From NCBI RefSeq assembly GCF_964355755.1, contig NC_092679.1, forward strand, positions 3,100,001 to 3,164,000: a DNA stretch of 64,000 nucleotides. The letters are read 5' to 3'. The notes beneath the pieces were generated by a model. The model was not told the DNA's origin, did not search any database, and worked only from the letters and a program-made list of their open reading frames with translations. Source of the stretch: Antedon mediterranea (lineage: Eukaryota; Echinodermata; Crinoidea; Comatulida; Antedonidae). Positions 29,301 through 39,410 of the stretch are shown one piece after another; position 1 is the stretch's first letter, and each line of letters begins with the position of its first letter. The position numbers and the translations under genes were made by a program.

Positions 29301-32300
29301 TCAAAGAGTCTAGAATAGTTCTGTTGTACCGGGTATGTATGCTAAACATATTGTACTTATATTTGCTGTAGTCGCCTACACGAACTCCCTTCGGTGGAAC
29401 TAGAACTTTTACCGTATTGTTATTCATAAAATGATCTCCAATAGGTTTTGTTCTTTTTGGTATAAACACTTGTAATTTGTTTAGAAGTGCAAAATTCTGC
29501 ATTATCCACCATATTGTCGATCCACCAGTTTTGTGAGTCTTCAAAAAGACAACAGTTTTCTTTTTTACACAATTCTTTGTTTTATTAATCCATTGACTGT
29601 CATGACTCCTTAAAAATAATATATGAAAATTGTTTAAACAAAATTAAGAAAAAAGAAATGTTGTTCATTTTCTTTTGATGAATTTTTAGCTATACAGCTT
29701 CATGTTTTTTCCACTCTTCAAATGATTTTAAAAAGTTACCTAACATAAGTATAGAGCGTATATGGGGGTGGATGGAGGTCACAGTAAGTTCATTGAACTT
29801 TAAGTCGTGACCCCTGCTTCAGTATAATAATAACATGCTACAGAGTAGACTAAAATATATGTTTAAAAATGAGATATTTACCTTGTTTGTGTTAAATTTT
29901 TTCTGTTTCTAGCAGAAAGTTTGGTTAATGAGAGTTTCCATAATAAATGCATTGATAAAACAGCTAATATCATCGTAATAATGAAAAACCGAAGAACCTG
30001 GGAAAGATTCAAAATCATTAGTAGTTATTTCTTTAGTTAGAATAATTATAATTCTATTGTTTAATTAACATTTTCAATTTTAATAATATGTCTATTTAAA
30101 ATACACAGTTCAGGACTCTTTTAAAAGAAACTTCAAAAACAATATATTGACATTGTAGGGGTGGGGTGAGAAAATTATACAATGAACAAAAAGTATCAAT
30201 AATTTTGATTTTAAGCCCTGTCTACACTATCAAACTAGTTTCATAAAAAAAAGTGTGATGTGCCTAAATATGGTAGTGATATGCTTAAATAGGGTAATAT
30301 CAATAATTTTGATTTTAAGCCCTGTCTACACTACCAAACTAGTTTCACAAAAAAAAGTGTGATGTGCCTAAATATGGTAGTGATATGCTTAAATAGGGTA
30401 ATATCAATAATTTTGATTTTAAGCCCTGTCTACACTATCAAACTAGTTTCACAAAAAAAAGTGTGATTTGCCTAAATATGGTAGCTAGTGATATGCTTAA
30501 ATAGGGTAATATCAATAATTTTGATTTTAAGCCCTGTCTACACAAAAAAAAGTGTGATGTGCCTAAATATGGTAGTGATATGCTTAAATAGGGTAATATC
30601 AATAATTTTGATTTTAAGCCCTGTCTACACTATCAAACTAGTTTCACAAAAAAAAGTGTGATGTGCCAAAATATGGTAGTGGTATGCTTAAATATGGTAT
30701 TGATATGACATCCTCATTGTCTTTGTCACATAAACTTTGATAGTGTAGACAGAGCTTTCCGACTATCCTTACCTTTTTCTTGGTAAACATGGTTCACTGA
30801 AAGAATGATGAAGTTCAATGAATAACAGTATACAATATAATGTACAAAATACTGGTTCAAAAGTGGAGTATAATTTAATACTCACTGATTAGACTGGACG
30901 CCCAGAGAGTTTAATCTAAGCCACAAAAGGTTTGATGGTCTGGTCATATTCAATAATCAATAGGTGATGGCAGATTCTGTATATTTAGCCTTGGGACAAC
31001 AAATGGGAGAGGTAATGTGAAGGCTACACATATGTAGATTGAACTCTGAATTAAATTTATTGGTGTACATTACACAGTGACCAAACAGATATACAATACA
31101 GTTGTGTTGGAGTGAATACAATACAGTTGTGTTCGAGTGGGGATGACTCTTTGTATACTGGTTCACTCCAAAGCAAACAACAACTGTTACCAAGTTATTT
31201 GATTGCTAAATAATGACATGTGTCCTACTTGTGATGAGTAAATAGTCAACTTGTCTCTAGTGTAAAATAATATACATCATTTATTAAAAAAAAAAATACA
31301 TAAGAATGTAACAAACATCCTTAAGGTCACAGCTTGGAGGACCAAACATATGCAGAGGAAAACAAGACAAACAAATACAAAAGACTTAAAATAAGAAGGT
31401 AAATAATAGTATAAAACACATCCAAAAGGCATACAATTCAGGTTGTTATAAAAAAAAATGACATTATTAATTCGGGAAAAATTTTTTTATGTCGGTTTAA
31501 AGCGGGCATTTCATATGTTAAGTAATTAGTGAACCTTAAGTTTGTTAACTATTCTAGTTTTACAGACCTTTAAAAATTAAGAATAAAAAAAAATTATTTT
31601 ACAGTTTGTGGCATTCTCAAGCGAAATCAGACATAACTAGGAGTTCTTAAAATTCTGATTTTCACAAATATTGAAACTACATAATCCAAGATTTAAAATA
31701 CTGAAAAAAATAGCTTACCATATGCCCTACTTCCAGAGATCAAAGTCTAAATGTTTGGTTGTTACAATGAGTGTTCTAAGAAAAATGCAGGTATAGAAAG
31801 TGTTCTGGAAATGACAAGTACAGTACAAAAAAAGGTGTTTACGCCTTAGCAAAGGGGTATTCTAATTGTTGTATTTCAATAAAACTTTGCACCTTAATTC
31901 ATTAACTATTGTTCTATTATTATGCAAAATTGTTATGCAAAACAACCCATTGACACCTTCAATTTAAACAACAGGTAACACCAAATTTGTAAAATTCCTT
32001 AATTTATTTGTCTCAAAATAGAAAAACACCAAGGTAATGTAAATAAATACGGTTTCAACTATCATCTTCTGAAAAAAAATGTGTTTTTTTATAATTTTTC
32101 AGCCTTTTTTCACATTTATACTTAAAGATGTATTGTCCCTCTAATTTTTTTTTATGAATATGCAATTTTAATGTTACATAATAGTTATTCACTTTCACAA
32201 AAAATTAGATCTGAAAAAAAAATTACCTTACAAAACTGTAATTTAAAGCAAAAAATGTCAAATTGGCTTATTGTTTTTCTGGGTGAATTTAACCATTTAA

Positions 32301-35300
32301 TTTGTCTTTTATAAATGATAACATTCCTTTTTTTTTCTACGAAATTAATTAACTTTATTGAAGCTGCAAAATGGAATATTTTAAGTTTTATTTTATTAAT
32401 CTTCATTTTCCATGTTTTTGGGGGACAATAATATATGTTATAGTTTTTCTTTACTTTTAAACCTTGGAACTGGATCATTTTGAAAACCAGTACTACGTTA
32501 CTAAAAATGCAATCCAATTAAAATAAAGAATAAATAAATACAATAAATACATCTTTAAGATGTGTTTTTTGTGTGTTCATTTTGACCTACTAATGGTATC
32601 TATAATTTCACTCTTCCTTGCTATTGTTGCACTATTGTTTAATGACATATTGTCTATTGTTCATAGGGCTTAGAAGGAGAAGAAGAAGCAGCCTCCGGAA
32701 TGTCAGATACCACAGCTAAGCTAACATCAGCAATGAGGTATATACCTAGATTGATATTGATAATTTATTGTAACTTTCATTTTCATTTCATTATTTATTC
32801 GGTCCTATTTCAGTATATAACAACAACAAAACTGAAATTGGGGAGACCAGGATCAATAAGTAAACTTAATCACTGTAGCTGAGCCGGTTTACCCAACCCC
32901 AAACTAACTGATCGCTTGTTAACAAACTCAATCTTAAGCTCCGTCTACACTATCAAACTAGTTTGACAAAAAAAGTGTGATGTGCCCAAATATGGTAGTG
33001 ATATGACCAAATATGGTAGTGATATGACATCATTATGTCCATATATGGTCACATCACATAAAGTTTGATAGTGTAGACAAGGCTTAAGGCAACTAAAAAG
33101 TAGAAACAAGCTGTTATATTCATTATCTCTGATTTATCATCCTTATTAATTTTAATCCCAATTAAATCAAGTATCATGAAAAGGATCAATCATGGTCTTA
33201 AAGAATCAAGTTTCTAAAAACAGTTTATAATGCGTACTCATTTTCATTGGAAGCACATCTGTGAAGAATGGCAAGAGCAATTTAAAATTAAGTTTCTCCT
33301 TATTACGTTTGAACTTTAAGTTTATTTGGGCCTCACTGTGTAAACAGAACATTGACATAAATAATTGGCTTTTTCTGCCTCCATAATTTAATTAAATATT
33401 TCCTTTCAATTTTGTAAGTAATGTGGATCAAAATGTTTTTGAAGTTATACAAAAATAAACAGTAATATTTTTTTGTAACAGTTTTTTCATCAGAAACATT
33501 AAAATATAAACATCATCTATATTATTATCTAATTATATAATTTTAAATCATATTGCAATATAATAATGGCTACTGTATTCTGTAAATAAACAAATACAAT
33601 ATAAACATTCTCTATTCCACATTTGTAACAAAAATGTTATTAAACAATTTAACATTTTTTATAGCCATATCTATTTCTAGCCTTATTTTTACAATATGGC
33701 TAGAGTATGTGTACTGGAAATAAACAAAGCATAAAGTATGTTTAGCCAAATGATGGTAATTGTTTATTATAAATAAACAAATATAATCAAAGTTTAATTT
33801 TCCATAATTATCGAATCATAATCACTTGTTGCCATGTACTGTACTGTACCTTAAGAACTCATGTACTAATAATAATAATATCCTGGATTTTTCAAGTTTA
33901 AAAGTGTAGACAGAGCCTTAAACAGTTAAATCTTTGGTTTCTTTGCCAAGCACATTGATTTGGAACCAACTAATTAATCTTTTATTTTCCTTTTACAGTT
34001 CTTTACCAGAATTATTGGAAAAGAAACGCTTGATTGATTCCCATACAAACTTGGCAACATCTTTACTAGACAAAATAAAGGTACAGTGAAATTAATTTTT
34101 TTTAATGTTGATATTTTTCTCATTACCAAAATATAAATCAAATGTAAAGCTCTGTCTACACTATAAAAATTTATGTGAAAACAAAAAAATGTGATGTGCC
34201 AACAGAGCAGAAAATGCAATCTTTTATGTGACAACCATTTCAGCATATTGGATTGGTTTTGTGTCCTGCATTCCACTTCCAAAAACACACAGTTTAAACC
34301 ACTTTCCACAGTGTTAATCTTTTAAGCAATTTAAGTCACTTCTGATTCAACAATTATTTTCGTCTTTTACCACTGTTTTTAGTGTTAGACATAAGTAAAC
34401 AGCCCTTTATAGATATTTATTATTAATATACAACTTTGTTATGTAAACTTATGGGTCAAACTTGTTAATCCATGCAAAAAACACTGCATGAGTATCATAA
34501 ATTAGCATAAATTTGCATTTACAGGCAAGAAAGTTAGATGTTTACTTCGAAGTGGAAGAACGATTGATGACAAAGATGTCCTTAGATAAACCGCTAATGG
34601 ATATTATATCAGATGTTGATGCTGGTACCCCTGAGGACAAGATGAGAATGTTTATTATATTTTATATTCTTGGACAACAAGTTACAGATGTAAGTATTAA
34701 CAGGCCTTATTCACAAAACGGAAGATTTCTTCGATCGATGACAAACAATGCTGTGCAGCGAAGCGTAACCAACAGAAATAACATAGCGTTTTCAGGGGAT
34801 TTCAGGATACCATGAACGGAGGATCGTATGAGAAAGAAAATTAATGTAAAATGTTCTTTAAAAATTGGCCTACATCAATGTATGTATGTAAAAATTATAA
34901 ACAGTTTTTCACCTCTTAAAATCCAACGAAAAAAATACCACAGTGTATGACTGCACCGCGGAAAAACAGTGATGACAAACGCTCATAAGATCCTCCATTC
35001 AGGAGTTATGATTTTTGTCTCCACTATCAAACTTTATGTGACAAAAAACTGTGATGTGCCCATATATGGACACAATGATGTCATATCACTACCATATTTG
35101 GTCATTTACTTTTAAAATACATATTTTATTTTAGCCTGAATTTGATCAATACTCATTAGCATTAGAAGCAGCTGGCTGTGACCTTTCACCTCTAACTTAC
35201 ATCAAAAGATGGCGGTATGTAAAATATTAATTACTTTGGTTTCTTATTTTCTTTATGGTTTTTTTTTATTAATTTTTTATTTTTTTATTTATTCAGGTTT

Positions 35301-38300
35301 AAAACTTACAGGTCTCAATCATTAGAAATTAATAGGTCTTTACCAAAGCTCTGTCTAAACTATCAAACTTTATGTGACAAAAAAGTGTGATGTGCCCATA
35401 TATGGACATGATGTCACTACCATATTTGACAGAACATTAATGAACACTGTTTTAACAGCAAAAAAAACTGAAAACAAATAACACTGTATTTATTCACCAC
35501 CAAATATTAGTATGTAAAGGGCAAAAATCTTTTCAAAAGATATATGCATTTTATTCTCAATTTATTCGCATCGCAGGAATTGTAGACATTCTTTTTTATG
35601 TGAAAGTGGATAACAGTAAATTGTAAACATATAAGAACTTATATAATACATTTTTGGATTTTATCGTTGCCTAATCGATGACGAAAGCTTTTTGTCTCTT
35701 TGTAAGCCATTTTTTGATTAGAATAAAATGAAAAAAGCAATCAATACTTATTTCACAGCGCTTATAGTAAGATGTCAGTGATGCCAAATCCGTACGGAGG
35801 AGGAGGAGGAGGAACAAAACGAATTGGTATGTTTAGTAAACTGATGAGTACGGGATCACAGTTTGTGATGGAAGGAGTCAAGAATTTTGTTGTCAAAAAA
35901 CATGTAAATTTTAATTTTATTTTTTATATAATATAATCATTTTCTGTCATGTCGTCATATGCATAGCCATCTTTTTTTGTCAGATTTGGCACCATTTTAA
36001 ATCAAGTTTTGAATCAAATATTATAGTGTCTTTTTTCGATGTGATATTGTTAAATATCTTAGTATGCTACTTTGATATGTAGTTCATAGTTTTTTATAAC
36101 ACTGCACTGTTTTTGTTATCAGAATTTACCAATTACACGAATTGTTGATGCATTGATGGAGATGAAATCGGACCAGGAGACAGATGAATATAGATACTTT
36201 GATCCTAAGATGCTACGAGTTCTTGACAGGTTATTTGTATTTATTATTTATTTATACTGAGTGACTACTTCAGTCACAGACTGTTATGTGGGTGACAGTG
36301 GCAGTGTGTGTACTAGTACACCAGGGTAACCCTCTACTTATACGGGGTAGCCTCCCAGAGTGAATATATATGATGAGTTTCTGACAGTGACAGTGTGTGA
36401 ACTAGTACACCGGGGTAAACCCCTACTTGTCTTGAAAGATGCACTAGGTTCTTTAAAGTGCACACGAGCTAGATGTGTACACTGGACCTACGCTTTATAG
36501 TCCTTATCCGAGACGACTAGTTCTACCATCAGAACCATGGAGAGAGTGAGCCTTGAACCCTTGCCGATGTTATGACTACGTACTTACGGTTTCACTGTCT
36601 TAACTGCTCGTCCAATCACTCGCTCTTAAGTTAGCTATACTCTTGAAACTTTTTGTAGGTAAAGTGAAGTGAGTACTATACTCTTCTAACTTAAACATGT
36701 GTATTCATGACGTGTAGTTCAAATTTCATGTTTGATAATTTTGTTTCCAATAAATTCCAATTTAGTTCTTCAATACCAAGGAATAAGAATCCCTACCAAG
36801 AAGTTGTTGTGTTTGTTGTTGGTGGTGGCAATTACATTGAGTATCAGAATCTTATGGACTATCTTAAGGTAAGTGGAGCTGTAGCCTGGTGGTTAACTTG
36901 CTTGCTTTCCAATCCCAAGGTCCACGGTTCAATCCGGACCTACAGTAGTGCCAGGGTTGAGTATAAAATTTAAAAAAACGTTATTAGGATCCACATGAAT
37001 AACTTGATAAGAAATAAAAGATTCTTGATCATAATTATATTAAAATCATCATCTGTCGCGAACTCTTTTTGAACCCTTTTTTTTTTATTTATACATTTCA
37101 CAATATAATATATAAAAGAAAACATTTTTTAAGGCTTGCAGAGAAATTGAATTCTAAACGATTGATTGATAGAAATCAGGAAAATGAAATGTGATAATTT
37201 TATTGTAATTGTTTATTTTCTTTTTTCTTAAGACTAAGGCAACTGCTGGTGGAAATAATAAAATGATCTGTTATGGATGTAGTGAAATATTTAACGCTGA
37301 TCAGTTTTTGTCGCAGGTAAGTTACTTTTACTAGTTATATTTTCTCTTTAAATGTTTATTTGTTTAAAGCTTTGACAAAAAAATGTAATGTGCCCAAATA
37401 TTGTAGTGATATGCCCAAATATGGTAGTAATATGCCCAAATATGGTAATAATATGGCATGTTCAGCGCATTGAGAGCTTGCTTATATGCGCTATATAAGA
37501 ATGAACTATTATTATTATTATTATCATCATGTCCATATATGGGCACATCACATTTTGTTGTCGCATAAAGTTTGATAGTGTAGAAAGAGCTTAAATTATA
37601 GCCTTGACCTTTCATGACACGCACCTAAGCGCAGCTGTTAGAGTTGAACCGTCTTTCTATGCATGCCCATATGTTTCTGAGCAAATGTAAAATGACTTTT
37701 CGACAGTTATTTAGTCATGTGGTGTGTAAGAAAAATGAAAGGTCACTATTCAACATATGTGTAGGGAATAGAAATTGTAAACAGATTTTTATTTTTTTTT
37801 TCAAACATTGTTCAGATTTGTCAACTTGGAAAAGAGATATGAGTAACATTTTGAAAAAAAAATGTCAATACTTACAATAAATATCTGCTACTGTACTGTT
37901 GTGTTTGAGGGAGGAAGTTTTGGGGTTCATTCGACGAGGGAGGCAGTTTATGGGAAAACAGGCTTATGACATCCTCCATTGAACTCTTGAGGGAGGCAGT
38001 TTTGGGGTTCATTCGACGAAGGAGGCAGTTTATGGGAAAACAGGCTTTTGACATCCTCCATCAAACTCTTGATGTAGAGGAAAAGACATTGTTTGTCAGT
38101 GATGATGAGGCGATTATTGGAGTCATTTTTACCCCCTCTCACTTCTTCTCGTCGTCTCTCCAGCCTACAATGCCAGTTTTGGGAAAACAGGCTTTTGACA
38201 TCCTTCGTTGAAGTCTTTATGTAGAGGAAAAGACATTGTCGATGATATGAGGCGATTGTTGGAAACCTTTTTACCCCCTTTCACTTCTTCTCGTCTCTCC

Positions 38301-39410
38301 AGCATTCAATTCTGTAGTAAAAACTTGTGAGGCTCGCATACATACTTTAAGAGTCATTGGTCCTGGATTTAATTCATCTACGAATCGTAATGGGGAGCAT
38401 TTAATTTGCGACGACTTGTCATGTTTGGCAGATTTAGCCAACAACACTGTATGTGTAGGAATTATTCTACAGTATTTATAATTATATTTATGATTTTCAT
38501 TTATAAAATCATAGTGAAAACTGATATGATGGCTTTGTATAAACTATAATTTTTACAGAAACCTGGTATTGTAAAAATTGGGGTTTTTTTTATCATTGAT
38601 TTGTGTATTTTATGATTCTCACATTTCGGATTTGAAAGCACGTAAAGGCGTGTGGCGCAGTGTATTTAAAAATCATAGTAAAAACTGATATGACGGCTTT
38701 GTATAAATTGTACAGAAACCTGATATCGTAAAAATTGGGTTAGTTTTTTTTTCGATTTGTGTATTTTATGATTCTCACATTTTGGATCTTGAAAATATTT
38801 AAGGGCGTGAGGATGCAGTGTGTTGGACGTTGGACTACTGATCGCGAGTTCGAATACACAGTTCGTCGCACATTGCTTGAATCCTTGGGCAAGACACTTA
38901 TGTTTGCCTCTATCCACCCAGGTGTACAAATGGGTACCTGGTCAAAACACAACTGCGCTGATTGTGGCTGCAACATTATGGGACTATGTTTCCATACGTG
39001 TTTTATTCAAAACACCACCGCGGTAATAATGTGAAGAGCTTTAGAGGCTTTGTGCATTAAGCGCTATATAAGATTGATGTATTATTATTATTAGGGGATT
39101 ACCACCTATCTGATAGGACAGTGATTAATTTACTATTGGTAATCTTTGGCCACATTGCCTAAATACATAAAATTAAAAAATCCATGCATTACCACCGAGT
39201 ATTAGTGACAATCATTGATATAATAATAATTTGTTGAGCATGTAATAATTATGTAAATATATACATACACATTCAATTAGTGTAAAAACTTTACGTATAT
39301 ATAATTATTTATTTTATATTTCGATGAAACATCTGGTGGTTTTTTTTTTCTTTTTCCCTTACTGGTAGTTGGGTATTTTGCCTAAAGGGCATATGACTTT
39401 AATTTTCTAG
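17364..39410 (+). CDS. SCFD1: Sec1 family domain-containing protein 1 (Sly1), SM protein
   Basis: Twenty exons: 17364-17391, 19838-19908, 20347-20435, 20871-20961, 21412-21534, 21940-22027, 23048-23193, 23683-23768, 24128-24227, 24793-24929, 26820-26910, 32667-32737, 33999-34080, 34525-34689, 35135-35214, 35759-35903, 36123-36229, 36766-36868, 37233-37316 and 39369-39410. They give 642 residues, the human length, with every phase consistent. SM proteins of this family bind syntaxin-5/Sed5-type SNAREs and support ER-Golgi membrane fusion at the cytosolic face. Family landmarks include [79 protein letters not shown] and [16 protein letters not shown]. The first 19 exons are secure. The last exon ([14 protein letters not shown] then stop) was chosen for its strong polypyrimidine acceptor, its likeness to the family ending QLSQLGQK, and an AATAAA at 39505-39510. 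It remains provisional. Confidence 0.94.
17771..18263. mobile_element. Family C inverted-repeat element
   Basis: Left end CCACGAAACGAAGACATCTT, followed by GACAAACAATGCTGTGCAGG, is mirrored on the right by CCTGCACAGCATTGTCATCG, GAAGATGTCTTACATTTCGT. About 490 bp in SCFD1 intron 1, with no coding frame. A partial relative lies at about 34709-35005. Confidence 0.75.
18643..19569. mobile_element. 0.93-kb DNA element with CGCCCGTATTCTTAAACC ends
   Basis: Left end CGCCCGTATTCTTAAACCGG plus ACTTTAGTCGTAGTTCG is repeated in reverse at the right end (about 35 bp). The interior has several TAGTCG/GTTCGA-rich sub-repeats and no transposase frame. It lies in SCFD1 intron 1. Target-site duplication is unclear. 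Confidence 0.75.
20999..21056. repeat. Short inverted repeat resembling pogo-type ends
   Basis: CCTCTATTAAAGGGACACC and GTGTCCCCTTTAAT...AATAGAG form an imperfect hairpin. The ACCTCTATTAAGGGACA wording is reminiscent of pogo/Tigger termini. Similar bits lie at 1668-1705, 6527-6550 and 51062-51106. This is a weak call based on wording. Confidence 0.4.
21148..21306. mobile_element. Family A MITE copy
   Basis: Full-length copy in SCFD1 intron 4. It has both ends, CATATATGGACATGAAGATG and one CACTACCATATTT-type unit plus a diverged one. Confidence 0.8.
21772..21910. mobile_element. Family A MITE copy
   Basis: Full-length copy in SCFD1 intron 5, only about 30 bp upstream of exon 6. It carries the basic single-unit interior. 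Confidence 0.8.
23296..23427. mobile_element. Family A MITE copy
   Basis: Copy in SCFD1 intron 7 with two CACTACCATATTTGGG units. The right end has a small deletion (CAAACTGGACAGAGC). Confidence 0.8.
24239..24738. mobile_element. Family A MITE split by a LINE fragment
   Basis: The left part (24239-24299) stops in the CCATATTTGGGCATAT unit, and the right part (24689-24738) resumes with the CACATCAC-like segment and GTAGACAGAGC end. The 24300-24688 insert is a LINE 3' end, so the MITE is older than the LINE. Confidence 0.75.
24300..24688 (+). mobile_element. 5'-truncated non-LTR retrotransposon (LINE) 3' end
   Basis: An open frame from about 24316 to the stop at 24520-24522 reads [49 protein letters not shown]. 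This has the spacing of the last residues of LINE ORF2 proteins (a conserved R-x-R-x-SF...P/H-N segment near the C-terminus). A short 3' UTR follows and the element ends in TTATC repeats, a simple tail seen in some LINE clades. The rest of the reverse transcriptase is missing, so the copy is dead. Clade is not determined. Confidence 0.75.
25693..25765 (-). repeat. tRNA-like SINE head
   Basis: Read on minus, it has an A-box-like TGGCGCAGCGGTTGA and, about 40 bp later, a B-box-like GAGTTCAAGATCC. It resembles a tRNA-derived SINE promoter. The acceptor stem does not pair well, so this is not called as a functional tRNA. Confidence 0.55.
26230..26369. repeat. Long hairpin, about 62-bp arms
   Basis: Arms 26230-26293 and 26308-26369 are reverse complements with only a few differences, around a 14-base loop. 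Each arm includes ATAAGATTTGACATCCCC and AATGATATTAAGTT. It lies inside the 25121-26518 element. Confidence 0.9.
26911..28476. other. SCFD1 intron, left of nested GAL3ST
   Basis: No exon was found. It holds an AGGCCTAG-rich cluster at 27470-27535 and AT-rich DNA. The stretch at 27060-27180 (GGGCTCGATTTTTGAAA, repeated ACTAG words) looks like an old repeat. The short frame at 28102-28311 has no family features. Confidence 0.5.
28477..30018 (-). CDS. Galactose-3-O-sulfotransferase (galactosylceramide sulfotransferase family), nested
   Basis: Two exons on the minus strand, 30018-29882 and 29608-28477, join in phase to give 422 residues (human GAL3ST1 423). The gene lies wholly inside an SCFD1 intron on the opposite strand. 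Residues about 9-26 ([17 protein letters not shown]) form a signal anchor after a short N-terminus, as expected for a type II Golgi enzyme. The 5'-phosphosulfate-binding loop is [11 protein letters not shown] (67-77) and the 3'-phosphate-binding segment is [16 protein letters not shown] (155 onward); both are typical of PAPS-dependent GAL3ST enzymes. These enzymes transfer sulfate to the 3-OH of galactose on glycolipids or glycans. Which acceptor is used cannot be told. The start ATG was chosen because it puts the membrane segment at the N-terminus. Frame is intact. Confidence 0.9.
30215..30757. repeat. Tandem array of partial family A MITEs
   Basis: Five starts of GCCCTGTCTACAC lie at 30215, 30319, 30423, 30531 and 30618. 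The first two steps are 104 bp, the third is 108 bp (a 4-bp insertion) and the fourth 87 bp (a deletion). Each unit joins the left half of the MITE to the flanking sequence ATCAATAATTTTGATTTTAA. The last unit runs on to a normal right end (GTAGACAGAGC, about 30757). Confidence 0.9.
32126..32554. mobile_element. 429-bp TTAA-flanked MITE
   Basis: Starts AGATGTATTGTCCCT and ends AATACATCT, with TTAA immediately outside each end (32122-32125 and 32555-32558). A left-end relative (TTTAAAGATGTATTGTCCCT) starts near 20475. The interior is AT-rich with no coding frame of note. Confidence 0.75.
32938..33083. mobile_element. Family A MITE with TTAA on both sides
   Basis: GCTCCGTCTACACTATCAAA to GTGTAGACAAGGC, with TTAA at 32934-32937 and 33084-33087. 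This is the best copy for defining the family's target-site duplication. It has two AAATATGGTAGTGATATG units. Confidence 0.85.
34148..34208. mobile_element. Internally deleted family A MITE
   Basis: The left half through GTGATGTGCC joins directly to the ACAGAGC right tip, so about 80 bp of interior is missing. It lies in the intron after SCFD1 exon 13. Confidence 0.65.
34709..35005. mobile_element. Partial family C element
   Basis: GATGACAAACAATGCTGTGC, CCAACAGAAATAACA and TTTTCAGGGGATTTCAGGA match the 17771-18263 element at a distance. The right side keeps GATGACAAACGCTC. It starts about 20 bp after the donor of SCFD1 exon 14. Confidence 0.65.
35012..35105. mobile_element. Family A MITE, left half
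   Basis: From CTCCACTATCAAACTTTATG through ACCATATTTGG, then lost. It sits just upstream of SCFD1 exon 15. Confidence 0.7.
35347..35430. mobile_element. Family A MITE, left half
   Basis: From GCTCTGTCTAAACTATC to CACTACCATATTTG. The right half is missing. Confidence 0.7.
36260..36645 (-). mobile_element. tRNA-Ser/Leu-type SINE, reverse orientation
   Basis: Shares with 45116-45314 the blocks GAACTAGTACACCGGGGTAA, TATAGTCCTTATCCGAGACG, GTTCTACCATCAGAAC and GAGTGAGCCTTGAAC. On the minus strand a tRNA-like head lies at the 36645 end. It sits in the SCFD1 intron after exon 17. The 36300-36420 part looks internally duplicated. Confidence 0.7.
36873..36980 (+). mobile_element. tRNA-derived SINE head
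   Basis: GGAGCTGTAGCCTGGTGG supplies an A-box (TAGCCTGGTGG) and CGGTTCAATCCGG a B-box about 50 bp on, then the sequence turns A-rich. It begins within a few bases of the donor of SCFD1 exon 18 (exon end 36868). Confidence 0.7.
37369..37591. mobile_element. Family A MITE carrying a SINE 3' end
   Basis: Three AAATATGGTAGTAATATGCC-type units are followed at about 37459-37530 by CAGCGCATTGAGAGCTTGCT, TATATGCGCTATATAA and an ATT tail, which is the end of the SINE seen at 7835-8066. The MITE then resumes with CATCATGTCCATATATGGGC and its right end. Confidence 0.75.
37907..38310. repeat. Nested tandem duplication
   Basis: An 82-bp unit (GAGGGAGG...TTTTGGGGTTCATTCGACGA...GGGAAAACAGGCTT) starts at 37907 and again at 37989. 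A larger segment from GGGAAAACAGGCTTTTGACA through GTAGAGGAAAAGACATTG to a CTCACTTCTTCTCG...TCTCCAG tract is then repeated at about 38170-38305. A plus-strand frame is open over 37966-38211. I do not recognise the peptide ([20 protein letters not shown]). It may be a remnant of an unidentified gene or transposon. Confidence 0.75.
38797..39095 (+). mobile_element. Full-length tRNA-derived SINE
   Basis: The head has a B-box-like GCGAGTTCGAATACAC (about 38845). The body contains GCTTGAATCCTTGGGCAAG, CCACCCAGGTGTACAAATGG and CATTATGGGACTATGTTTCC. The 3' end GCGCTATATAAGATTGATG runs into an ATT repeat. The same family is at 7835-8066 and, as a fragment, at 37459-37530. It lies in the last SCFD1 intron. 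Confidence 0.8.

Larger units (their letters stand above)
30019..32666. other. SCFD1 intron, right of nested GAL3ST
   Basis: No further exon is seen. It contains the family A tandem array (30215-30757), a TTAA-flanked 429-bp element (32126-32554) and otherwise AT-rich unannotated DNA. A promoter for the minus-strand GAL3ST should start near 30020-30200, but no motif stands out. Confidence 0.5.

Noticed and set aside
30215-30757. CRISPR-like spacing of repeats
   Set aside because: The units are contiguous and derive from a MITE plus flank in an animal intron; there are no unique spacers.
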